Source of the DNA: Trifolium pratense
Lineage: Eukaryota; Streptophyta; Magnoliopsida; Fabales; Fabaceae
Direction: 5' to 3'
NCBI RefSeq assembly: GCF_020283565.1
Contig: NC_060065.1
Span: 33,530,409-33,594,408 of the forward strand
DNA length: 64,000 bases
The stretch's first letter is position 1, and the number at the start of each line of letters is the position of its first letter. The notes under the pieces were generated by a model. It searched no databases and was not told where the DNA came from. It saw only the letters and a program-made list of their open reading frames with translations. Shown here piece after piece: positions 34,512-46,000 of this stretch. The position numbers and the translations under genes are program-made.

Positions 34512-37397
34512 ATGGCGTCTTCTTCCAGGTTCTTATATGTTAATAAAGCTAATTTGTTCCTATACAATAAATGAATACTTTACCTTTGTTCCCTATTTTC
34601 ATGAATTTGCTTTGCATCCCAATACTTAATGTACAATATACATGTACTTTTGTCAGAGCTACACATGCAATTTGGGAATTAGGGTTTGACTTATATATTT
34701 ATTTGTCAAAAAACGTTTTTTACTAAATGAGGGTTTGACTTATATATAATTAGAATTTCTGAATCCATTTTGCTAAATTAGTGTTTGACTTAGTCAAGGA
34801 TAGTTGGAAAAGGTTTTACTAAGTTTCATTTATATAAATTATTCATTTAAAAGGATGGTTTGATTAAGTAAATCAACGATTTTTACAAATGGTTTTACTA
34901 TGAGTAACTTATATAAATTATTCATTTTAAATTGTGGTCTCATTAACTAATTAATCATTTGGTTATGATATGTTTACAAACTAATTAGTTATATATGTTT
35001 TGTTATACAAGGGGACCTTCGGTAGGTGACAAAATAATTCCGTGTTGGTTTCCGACGAGAATTTACCCGGATAAGGTATCGTAGTTGTCCTATTCAAAAA
35101 AATCTATACGAAAGTTCTTGATTGAATTTTATACTTTCATATCAACTAATACAAATACCAATATTGTTTTATATCATAGGAGAAAATTCATGTTTGTTCT
35201 AAGTGGATCAACAAGTATGGAAGCAGAATTGATTTTCAAAAGCCTGGAGTTATTACAAATCTTAAGAAACAAGCGACCAGTTTTGTTTTTAAGCAGAGTG
35301 ACGGTAGATGGTTTATACATTCTGGGATTATGGTAGCAAGGGTTAATGGTTTCGTCAAACCAACTGATGTTATACTTTTCTATAAAGAAGATAACAATTT
35401 CAAGATTTGGCTTGATAAGGCAAAATCTATCGCTTCAGTGCCACCCACTCCTCCTTCGGCTAACGTGTATGTGTATACAACTTTACAATTTATGTTTTGA
35501 TAAAATCAGCCGCATTTCATACTTAGTATAGGTTAGAATAAATATTTAGATAAAATATTTAATTTAAAAAATTGTGTGTATTTGATTATATATGCAATGT
35601 ACCTGAAGTTCGTGCTAAAGTTATATATGTTTTGTTATATACAAGGGGACTTTCCGTAGGTGAGAAAACATTGCCGTGTTGGTTTCCGACAAGAATTTAC
35701 CCGGATAAGGTATCGTAGTTGTCCTATTCAAAAATATCTATAATAAAGTTCTTGATTGAATTTTATACTTTGATATGTACTAATAGAACACCAATACCAA
35801 TATTCTCTCTATTTGTTGTTTGATATCATAGGAGAAAATTGATGTTTGTTCTAAGTGGATCAACAAGTATGGAAGCAACATTGATTTTCAAAAGCCTGGA
35901 AGTATTACAAATCTTAAGAAACAAGCGACCAGTTTTGTTTTTAAGTGGAGTGACGGTAGATGGTTTATTCATTCTGGGATCAATGTAGCAAGGGTTAATG
36001 GTTTCGTCAAACCAACTGATGTTATACTTTTCTATAAAGAAGAAAACAATTTTAAAATCTGGCTTGATAAGGCAAAATCTATTGCTTCAGTGCCACCCAC
36101 TCCTCCTTCGGCTAAAGTGTATGTCTATACAACTTTAAATTTATGTTGTTATAAATTCTGCCGCATTTCATTTTAGTATAGGTTAGAGTAAATATTTATA
36201 TAAAATAGTTGATTTAATAAATTGTGTGTTTTTTATAATATAAGGAATGTACCTGAAGTTCGTGCTAAGGGAAAATCTATTGCTTCGGTGCCACCCACTC
36301 CTCCTTCGGCTAAAGTGTATGTCTATACAACTTCAAATTTATATTGTTATAAATTCTGCCGCATTTCATTTTAGTATAGGTTAGAGTAAATATTTATATA
36401 AAATAGTTCATTTAATAAATTATGTGTTTTTTATAATATAAGGAATGTACCTGAAGTCCCTGTTAAAGCATCTAGGCACTTCAAAACTACCATTTACCCT
36501 GATAAGGTATTTTATATTTTTATGATGCCGATAATTAACGTAATTTGAAAATTGCGACTAATTAGAATACAATACTAAGTTTGTTTTTTTTTTTTTATAT
36601 GAATTACCAATCAGAATGCAATCAAGGTATGTCCTGAATTTTTGAATCACTGGTACAAAGAGCTTGATTTTGAAGAAAGTGGTTGCATCATTAATGCCGC
36701 AACAAACAAATCTACCGCTGTAAAGTTCAAGCCAAAGGACGGATTATGGTTTCTTTCTTCAGGAAGGAGAGTTGCCATGAATAATGGCATTATGAAACCG
36801 ATGATCATTGTCCTTTATTTGGAAGGAGATGTAAACAGATTTTCAATGTACCCTGCCTATGGAGAAAATATGACTCCTACTCCTACCAATTACGATCCTA
36901 TTGTGATATCATCCGATGAAGACATGATTCATGAGGAGCATGGTGATGTTATTAATCAACCTGAGGTGGAAGACCCTGTAGACCCTTCTTCTTATTACAT
37001 GTTTGATGTGAAGATGTCTGAGTCAGCTGTTCGAACAAATCAAGTTTTTGTAAGTGCATTCTATTCACATTTTTGTTTCTTATTTTTCATTTGTATATCT
37101 GTACTGATTTATTGTACACTTTTAATTACGTAGCATTTTCCCAACAAGACGTCAAAGTATGTTCTTTGGGATAAGCAGACTATGATTAGGTTGAGGGATC
37201 TTGCCACAGGACGAGTTTATCCATGTACCATAATCACTTCAGGCCGATACACTCACGAAAAATACCTAGGCGATGGCTGGTATGACTTTAAGTTTGACAA
37301 AGACTTGAGGGTTGGTGATACATTGCGTTGTGAACTTGATGAAGATGCCCGATTCATGAATGTTGAGGTCATACGCAATAGGAGAAGGCGTCGATGA
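34512..37397 (+). CDS. Multi-domain B3-like DNA-binding protein, 517 aa
   Basis: Nine exons join in frame: 34512-34528, 35012-35075, 35180-35466, 35646-35709, 35832-36118, 36245-36316, 36443-36506, 36615-37049, 37134-37397. The protein holds four B3-like modules: two almost identical ones (WFPTRIYPDK...SDGRWFIHSG..VARVNGFVKPTDVILFYKE), a third with TTIYPDKNAIKVCPEFL...DGLWFLSSGRR, and a C-terminal one starting HFPNKTSKYVLWDK and ending GDTLRCELDED with a basic tail. Ser/Asp/Glu-rich linkers lie between modules 3 and 4. B3 domains bind DNA in the major groove; this looks like a REM-type protein. Modules 1 and 2 come from a 633-bp tandem duplication, and exon 6 from a 198-bp duplication. Exon borders are my inference from frame and splice sites. 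Confidence 0.75.
34990..36240 (+). repeat. Tandem duplication of a 633-bp B3 module unit
   Basis: Unit A (about 34990-35622) and unit B (about 35623-36240) each contain a 64-base exon, an intron and a 287-base exon, at high identity. Unit B keeps a working acceptor before the short NVPEV exon; in unit A the same place reads ATATGCAATG instead of ATAAGGAATG, so the acceptor AG is lost. Confidence 0.85.
36073..36458 (+). repeat. 198-bp tandem duplication creating an extra exon
   Basis: 36073-36260 and 36271-36458 are near-identical and span an exon end, an intron and the next exon start. The result is the 72-base exon at 36245-36316, an exact multiple of three. Confidence 0.85.
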
Positions 37398-38097
37398 AGG
37401 ATATGCTGGTAGCTTTTTTATTGATGAGGAATATGTTGGAAGCAGTTTAATTGATAATGATGTATTAACTTAAGTTTGAAGTTTATAATGACTTGTGGTT
37501 TTGTTATTTGGTTGAACAACTTTTATTTAGTTTATCGTCTTTAGTTGGGTTGTAACTAATTCACAATTAGTAATTTCGATGGAACTTATATTATTACCGA
37601 ATTTAGTTTTTTGTGTTTCAATTAATAGTTGTGTGATTCTTCGTGATAAAAATTATAAAAATTTCATTGCACTACCATACATTATCTATATATAAATTTT
37701 AATTATATATGGATTGATGGTATGCATAAATGTTTTCCGATACATGTTTTTTTACAATACTAATTATTTAATAAAGTAACAGTGCTATATATATAGCGAA
37801 AAAATTTCTAGCGAATTTATCACGAATGGCTAGCTACTTTGAAAAAACACTCACTAACCACACATGTGCAATTAGTGTTGACTAAAATAATTACTCTTAA
37901 AATGTGCTACGTTGCCGTCGTGATGATTCGCGATACAATCTTTCGCGATAAAAAGCAATTTCTTTATGTTCTTCAAATGTACATGTTAAACTTCAAGAAA
38001 AATGTATATATTCAAACTTAATATTCTGTAAAAAGGTAAAAATAATTTTTATATAACTTAGGACAAAATAATTTAGGATAGAATTATATGACTTTAA

Positions 38098-38189
<92 letters not shown>

Positions 38190-38395
38190 ACATAGGATCA
38201 AAAGGGGTGTAGCCCACTTAATGAATCACTTATATCATAAAACATCAATGTAACACATGCACTTTTTGCTATCAAAACTGCCTAACATAAGGACATAATA
38301 GTCCATGACAAAGACCTCATAAGGAGTTACTTAAAAAACCAACATCCTACACTATCCACATTTGCGACAAGGAGGGACCACAAGAGACAAAAATC
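37398..38395. other. Intergenic within Helitron
   Basis: The 3' region of the first B3-like gene is followed by AT-rich DNA and an (AT)n run at 38101-38185. The leader of the next B3-like gene starts near 38300. No gene is seen. Confidence 0.5.
38101..38185. repeat. (AT)n microsatellite, about 42 units
   Basis: Pure AT dinucleotide run. Confidence 0.95.
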
Positions 38396-39959
38396 ATGGC
38401 TTCATCTAGAAACAGGTATGAATTCTTCCACTTTTTCAACTTTTTTCCTATTTTCAACTAGATTGCAAGCTTCCATCTTTGTTAAAAAACATTACCAATG
38501 AACTGTTGTCAGATCTACAAGTACACATATTGTGTTGGAATGTATCTACACATACACATGAAAAAATATCAGATCTACCCAAAAATTTCATGTTTCTCAA
38601 ATTAATGATTTTTATTTATAGGATGCATGTTTTGCAAGTGTTAATTTTTCGAATTAAATTGTATTTTGGGGACCACTGAGTCCTTAAATGTTTGGGATAA
38701 TGTTGCAAATTATTATTTAATTTGTTTGCATTTTAAAACTCATTGTAGTTAAAAAAAGTTAAATCTAAAGGAAACAATAATTGTTCAAAGTCAATGTATT
38801 TTTGTGAAATTTTTCTCTAACTAAATGTGAGTTAATTTGTCTATATAAGGAATGTCGAACCATACTTAGTTGGCGCAAAGGATTGGTTCACAACCATGAT
38901 ATACCGTGATAAGGTAGTTTTAGTTTTTGCAATATGTTTTATGTTGGTTATATTTCATGTTATTAATCTCTTTTTTATATGATAGGAAGAGATAAAAATC
39001 TGTCCAGAGTTTCTTACCAATTGGGGTCACAAAATTAATTTCAAAAGACATGGATATATTATTAACAAAAATGATGTAAGGACTCTTATTCTGTTTAGCA
39101 AGAACAATGGGACTTATTTTATAAGATGTGGTATAGCAGTAGCCATTGTGAATGAGTTTATGGTACCAACTGAAGTATGTCTTCAGTATGAACATGACGG
39201 AAACAATTTCCGCATGTATGAGCTTCAAACCACTAAGGAAAACCCTTCTTCTACGGACATACCAATCAAAATCCCTTCGGATGATAATAGTAGTGAATCA
39301 GATGGAAGCATTGACAGGAAGCTTGAAGAAATTGTCTCATTTGCGAGATCACTTGAACCGTTGGAAAACAAAGATGAAGGAAAATATGTGAATAGTGACG
39401 AACGAGTGCAACAACAAGTTGTCAACGAAGGTGAAGATTATCGATGGACTAGAGTGATTAGTGATGCCTTTGCAAAAGGCAAGTCTGTTTTGGTAAGTTT
39501 GTCTTAGAAATTTTATAATATCGTCTTACATGGTTAATCATTATTCTATTTATACAATTTGTCCAATAAATAGATGTATTATTATTTACATTGTCATATT
39601 ATGAATTTAAATTTACATTGGCTTGGTAGCTATCCATTTTAGTTTTTAAAAGTCTTTGTTTGAAGAGAAAGCTAATAAAAATTTTACAGAAACATTTACA
39701 TATGTTACTTTTTCAGCACTTTCCAAGCTATGTGTGCAACGACTATCCATTCTCATTAGATCATGAGCTGAAAGTTATTAATCGTGACACAAATTACACA
39801 GTCACATGCACTGTTGCAAAGGCCAATACCAAGATTCCTCAATTTCAACTTGGAGGTGCATGGTACGGTTTTGTCAAGAGGATGAACCTAAAAGAAGAAG
39901 ACAAGTTGTCGTTCCTACTCGACAATCCTCCTACGGTTCTTACCGTGTGGAAGGATTAG
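38396..39959 (+). CDS. B3-like DNA-binding protein, 277 aa (two modules)
   Basis: Four exons join in frame: 38396-38415, 38850-38913, 38986-39492, 39717-39959. Module 1 (from about residue 15) parallels module 3 of the 34.5-kb gene: MIYRDKEEIKICPEFLTNW, then NGTYFIRCGIAVAIVNEF. An acidic Ser/Glu linker follows. Module 2 starts HFPSYVCNDYPFSLDHE and ends EEDKLSFLLDNPP. Start exon (MASSRN), intron phases (2, 0, 0) and the intron placed just before HFP are shared with the other B3-like genes in this element, so they are paralogues. The likely role is sequence-specific DNA binding in the nucleus; target unknown. No frame break. Confidence 0.75.
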
Positions 39960-40790
39960 AATTATCATCGTGATTACAAGCAAATGTTAATGTTGTTTCT
40001 TTATGTATGAATGTTGAACATCTTTTTTTTTTGTTTTGAGATCTCTATAGATGGATCTAGACTATATCAATCGGTGTTTTATGTTGAACAACTTGGTCTG
40101 TAATATGATGATGACACGTACTTATTTATGTTTTATGCATATTATTTTCCTACATACATTAGTATATTGAATGTTTTGTTGTTTCATATCTTATGAATGT
40201 GTGTTCATGTTATGAACCATAACTTCTTAGGTGTAAACATGCACCATAAATTTTGAGCTTTATAACAGACATGAGGTAATATTATTTAATTGTCCAATCC
40301 ACTATATGTAATTTATTTTTTATGCAAATATCTTCATGTTTTGTATAACATAATTTTAAGCTTGACTTATTATATTACATGCAGTTGATAAAGGTTAAAC
40401 TCTTCACATTGCTGCAGGACCAAAAAATATATCCAGCGAAAGTATATATCAATGGAGTATAAGAGTTATTTGGAGGAGCAAAACAATAGTTTTAAAAGCT
40501 AATTGGAAGAACATTGAAAAGGTAATTTACATTTTACTATTTTTTTACATATTACTTAATGTTTATTTTGGGCTGCAAGCCCAAGACTAAACTCACAATA
40601 TGAGTTATATTATAAATCCATGTTGGGCCTACACTTAAACAATCATATATCTTTTTAACATGTTGAGACAAAAACATAGGGTTGTGGCCCACATATTTAT
40701 AGATATATAAGGTAAAATTAGGGTTATGTTATTAAGTTTCACACAATCTCTTCTATCTTCACAGCAGCCGCCCCTCCATTTGTCTCAAAG
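39960..40790. other. Intergenic within Helitron
   Basis: 3' region of one B3-like gene and leader of the next. About 40430-40520 has a short coding-like stretch (AATATATCCAGCGAAAGTAT...) but no open frame of note. No gene is seen. Confidence 0.45.
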
Positions 40791-41629
40791 ATGAGCCTCC
40801 CTCCTTGGATTTTATTTCCAGAAATTTTGGAACCAAATAATGGGTAAGTTTCATGTCATGTACTATAACTTGGACTATTTTTTGCTATGTGTTTTGTAAA
40901 ATGGAAAGAGATAAAAGTAAATAAACACATGCATGTGCAACTCAACTAGCAAACAAAATCATACCCTACATGTTTCAAAGTGCATAAACATAATTTATAC
41001 TATGTCCCCACACCACTGAATAGAAAACTATTGTATTTACAAATTTATTATATTTTATGGTTTTATGATAATATACAACACTTTTTTTTCAAGCAAGTCA
41101 TTTTCTTTATTTATATATATTAGGCAAGATGAAATGGATGCTCATTCTGACAATATTGAAGACCAAATTGATGCAATCCATGCTGATGAGATGGTTTACA
41201 GTCCAGATCTGCAAGTTGAATGTAGTGAAAGGATACAGAGCTGGCAGATAGTAGTTTCAAGAGCTATTTGGAGTGGCAAAAAAGTATTGGTATTTACTAC
41301 ATCCTTCATACTTTATAATTAGCACTAATTACATTCATATTACTTACTTTATTACTTATCTATATTGATAGCATATCCCAAGACATATTGTAAAGAATTG
41401 TTTGCGTGAAGATCAACAAGAAATTACTTTGGTCAATCAAGATAAAGATCTGATTTATCATTGTAATTTATTGTCATATAATCGCGATTATATGAGGCGG
41501 ACTTACATCGAACAAGAATTCTATGATTTTGTACAAGACGCAGAGCTCGGTATTGGAGACACACTTTGTTTCACTGTCTCAGTTCCACCTGACTTCATTG
41601 AGGCTACGGTCATCAAGCGCGAAGTTTAA
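40791..41629 (+). CDS. B3-like DNA-binding protein, 158 aa (one module)
   Basis: Three exons join in frame: 40791-40843, 41124-41289, 41372-41629. The N-terminal 70 residues are short, acidic and end in RAIWSGKKVL, which parallels DAFAKGKSVL in the 38.4-kb gene. The B3-like module begins right after a phase-0 intron with HIPRHIVKN and shows the usual B3 layout, ending IGDTLCFTVSVPPDFIEATVI. The stop follows KREV. It appears to be a shortened paralogue that has lost the first module. Function is inferred from fold likeness only. Confidence 0.7.
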
Positions 41630-42503
41630 CCTTTGTAATGCATAATTTATATTCATATTATCTAATTCCAATATTATTAAAATGTGGTAGTTAATACCAT
41701 TGTTGTAATATTGATGACCAAGTTGTTTTGTTTGTCTCATTTTGGTTTCATTTTCATTACTGAACCTTTGTTGTATGTTATTAGCCTTCTAATTTTGTGG
41801 TATGCATCAATGTATGTTATGGAATTTGTATTTATATTAATGTTGGTATTATAGATTTTAGCAAGTTTCAACTTAAAAATCGAAAGCAAAATAGCTCTAT
41901 GTCTACCAAGCCAAAGCCAAAGCCAAAACTTCAATTTTATTTTGTAACATTTAGATGATAATGCAATATCATGATTTCACTATATATACAAATGACAGTT
42001 ATATATGAGTGCATGATATGCATATATTTTATGTAATGTAAATTTACAGATTCATATAGGTCAAATATCCTATATGAAAAATTCCTTTTCATATTACATT
42101 TTGATACAATCAATATCTATGATAGTCTAATAAATAATCTTTTCAATTTATTACCTTTTAGGTGTAATATTAGCATTGAAAATGACAACTCTAATTTGGT
42201 CTCTCAAATATTTTACTTTGATAGAGACAATACCATGGAAACACATGCTAATGTTAGTATATTACTTTAACACATTGATAACATTTGTTTTATTCATTGA
42301 CAAATCACTTTCAAACAAATCACATACAAACAAAGTTTATGACACAAATAAGTTGACCAACATTTGTTCCTTTTATTTGTCTCAAAGTAGTCATAAAAAA
42401 ATATTTTTTCGTTGGTTCTATGATGCAAACAAAAGTTATCTTTTCATTACACTATGAATTGTTAACAAAAAACTAAAAGGAACCACCCATTGTTGGGAAA
42501 ACT
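41630..42503. other. Intergenic within Helitron, upstream of Rep-helicase
   Basis: AT-rich and without a convincing frame. It should contain the promoter and leader of the Rep-helicase gene. Confidence 0.45.
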
Positions 42504-43032
42504 ATGGAGTTTTCTCAAGCTAAACTAGCAAGATTCAGTAGAAAGCAACAACTAAAGAAGCAAGCAAAGAATAACAATGTCTCATCTTCAGGTTTATGTA
42601 TTTATATACTACCATATTTCTTATTTCATAATTTCAACAAAAAAGATACAAATGGTTTCATTATTCATCAAGTTATTGAATGATACACATTTGTTTTTTT
42701 GAATAGAAAATGTTAGACCAATGGATGCAACCCAAAGAAAGAATTCAAGGTTTGATGGAATGAGCTCAATAACACAAGATTCAATGGAAAGATCTTATTC
42801 AAATTTAGGTATGTATACCTTTCAATCAAACCTTCTATTTAATATTAAATTTATTTAATAGTTGTTTAACTAAAATATTCAAATATAGAGAATGTTCAAC
42901 CAATGGACATAAGTCCCAACTACAATATTGTTTGCAACACTCCAATTGCTAAGAGGAAAGCAGATAGGATTCCTCTATCACCTTTGAATCCAGGTATGTA
43001 TTGAAGTTTTTCTAATATATATGTTTGATGTT

Positions 43033-43084
<52 letters not shown>

Positions 43085-46000
43085 TTATAATAATTTGATG
43101 AAAAATAAAACCAATACATAAGGTGAAGTATATTTATTATTTTAGTTGTGATTGATTGAATAAACAGGTTCTATTCTCACAACAAATTCATCTCAAAACG
43201 TGAATTCAACCATACCATCTAAAAGAATCCGAACTCCAAATCCTAAGTACTTTTCTCCTACGTCATGTTTCTTTAATTCTCTCACCGAGGATTCAGTCAT
43301 TACCTCAAAATCAAGACAACCAAGTCAATATCAAAAAGGTTAGAATACAAAACTAGATTTATTTATATGTTCTAAACATAACTATGTTTGTTATTCCTAA
43401 TAAAATAGTTATTGTGTCAGGATCCACTTCGGCTTCTAATAATAAAGTGAACAATTCAGCTTACTCTGAGGTTATCAATCCAACTTTCAAAAGTTCGGAT
43501 GGAAAATACTCCAGGAAATTTCCACTACACTCTAAATATATCGGTGTTCAAAGATTGGATTTTGAGGATGACACACAAGGTATGTAATTTTAAAACATTT
43601 TTATTTGTTTATACAAGATTAAAATTTTAGTCAATGCTATTATAAACTGACATTATCTTAACTTCCAAAGCAGGTTCTTCTGTTGACGTGGATAATAATG
43701 TTGATCATTTCAAATCAACTTGCTATGCAGCTTCTGAAATCGAGCGTATGTATTTAACCTCCTTTAAGTATTTTTATAAAACGTTACAATATGAGAAACT
43801 ATACTAATATAAATGTCTTTCTTAAAAACATGTAGCTATCCTTAATTTTGGACTTCCTGAATTTACATGCACAAAGTGCTTTGCTGAAATGTGGTATGAG
43901 GAAAGATCAGAAAAAACAAGAAATGGTCTTCAAATTGAATTTTCCATGTGTTGCCAAAAAGGAGAAGTTAAGTTGCCTCTTTTAAAGAAACCTCCGAAAC
44001 TATTGATGGATTTAATTAGTGGTCAAGATCGTAGGAGCAGACATTTTAAGGATAACATTAGAGCTTACAATAGCATGTTTGCATTTACTTCCATGGGTGG
44101 TCAAATAAATGATAAAATCAACGATGGCTTAGGACCTCCGCAATTTATATTAGGTGGTCAAAATTACCATAGAATTGGTTCTCTGTTACCTGAGGTAGGA
44201 ATGACTCCGAAGTTTGCACAGTTGTATGTGTATGATACGGAGAACGAAGTAAATAACAGAGCTGCATGTTTTAGGTAATTCTTTATAATTTTTTATAATG
44301 TTGTCCACTTTGATTCTTTACAAATTTGCAGTCGCAAACGTATATGTATCATACTAATATAAGCACATTATGAAAAAAAAATTAGGTCTGATAAGAAACA
44401 AAAAGATCCCATTGATCGCACTTTAGTTAAAGACCTTCAGCATATGGTAGATAATTACAATGGTCTTGCCCAAGCTTATAGGAGAGTCAGAGATGCACTA
44501 CAAAATGGCAGTGAATGTCAACTATCTCTAAGATTATATCGAAACCGTGAAAAAGATTCAAGAATGCATAATATTCCTACGGCTGATGAGGTGGCAGGTT
44601 TGATTGTAGGAGATTTTGATGATTCTGATATTGGAAGAGATGTAATTGTCAATGAAAGGAAATATGGATTGACAAGGATTCATGAAACTCATGTGTTGTT
44701 CTTGCCTCTTCAATATCCTTTACTCTTTCCACGTGGTGAAAATGGTTGGGAACCAGATATTCCACGTTTTTTTACAGAAGAAGTATCAAAGGAAAAAAAG
44801 AGAGAGAGAGTTTCAATTAGAGAATTTATTGCTTTTCGACTTCAAGATAGAAAAGTTGAATTTGGCAACATTCTTTATGGTAAAAGGTTGTTTCAACAGT
44901 TTGTTGTTGATTGTTACACCATGTTAGAAGCCCAACGCCTGTCATTCATAAGAGAAAACCAATCCAAAATCCGTAATGATGTTCTTAGTGGTCTACAAGA
45001 AGCTGTTGATAGAGGTGATGTAGATGCGTCTTTAGTAGGGAAGCGTGTTATTATTCCTGATTCTTTCACCGGAGGTCCAAGATATATGTTCAATAATTGT
45101 CAAGATGCTATGGGAATTTGTAAGAGGTTTGGTTATCCTGATCTATTCATCACAGTTACATGTAATGCAAATTGGCCAGAAATACGCGACTTCATTCGTC
45201 CTAAAGGTTTTCAACCATCTGATCGACCTGATATCGTCTGTAGAGTGTTCAAGATGAAGTTAGATCAAATGTTGATTGACTTCAAAAAAAATCAGATATT
45301 CGGCAAGGTCATAGGAGGTAAATATTCTGGAAGTTTAATTAAAAACATTTATATACGATCGTTGTTAGATTACGTTGTTTCATTTTCATAATGATTGATT
45401 TTTAAGATCTTATTGTTATTATGTATTATGATAGGCATGTATACCGTTGAGTTCCAAAAGAGAGGACTACCACATGCACATATGTTATTGTGGTTAGATG
45501 GTGAACATAAGATAACTTCTGGTGCTGATATTGACAAGTTAATCTCTGCTGAAATTCCTCATCCTAAATTATATCCAAAACTCCATGCTGTGGTTACTTC
45601 ATATATGATTCATGGTCCATGTGGCAAATCTAATCTCAGTTCTCCTTGCATGAATGGCACGCTTCAATGCTCAAAATTCTTTCCAAAGAAATATAAATCA
45701 TCCACAAGTATTGATGAGGATGGATATCCGTCGTACAGGAGACGTGATACCGGAGTAGTTGTAGAAAAGAGTGGAGTGAAGCTGGACAATGGCTTTGTTG
45801 TTCCCTACAATCCATTTCTTTTGATGAAGTATCAGGCTCATATTAATGTTGAAGCTTGCAATAAGTCCAATGCCATCAAGTACTTATTTAAATATGTTAA
45901 TAAAGGTCATGACCGGTCAAATATTGAGATTTCAAATGGCAAAAGGGTTGCAAAGAACACTGAATGTGTTGATGAAATAAAAAAATATTATGAGTGTCGA

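Noticed and set aside
37993..38217. Minus-strand frame of alternating Ile-Tyr
   Set aside because: Translation of the (AT)n run.
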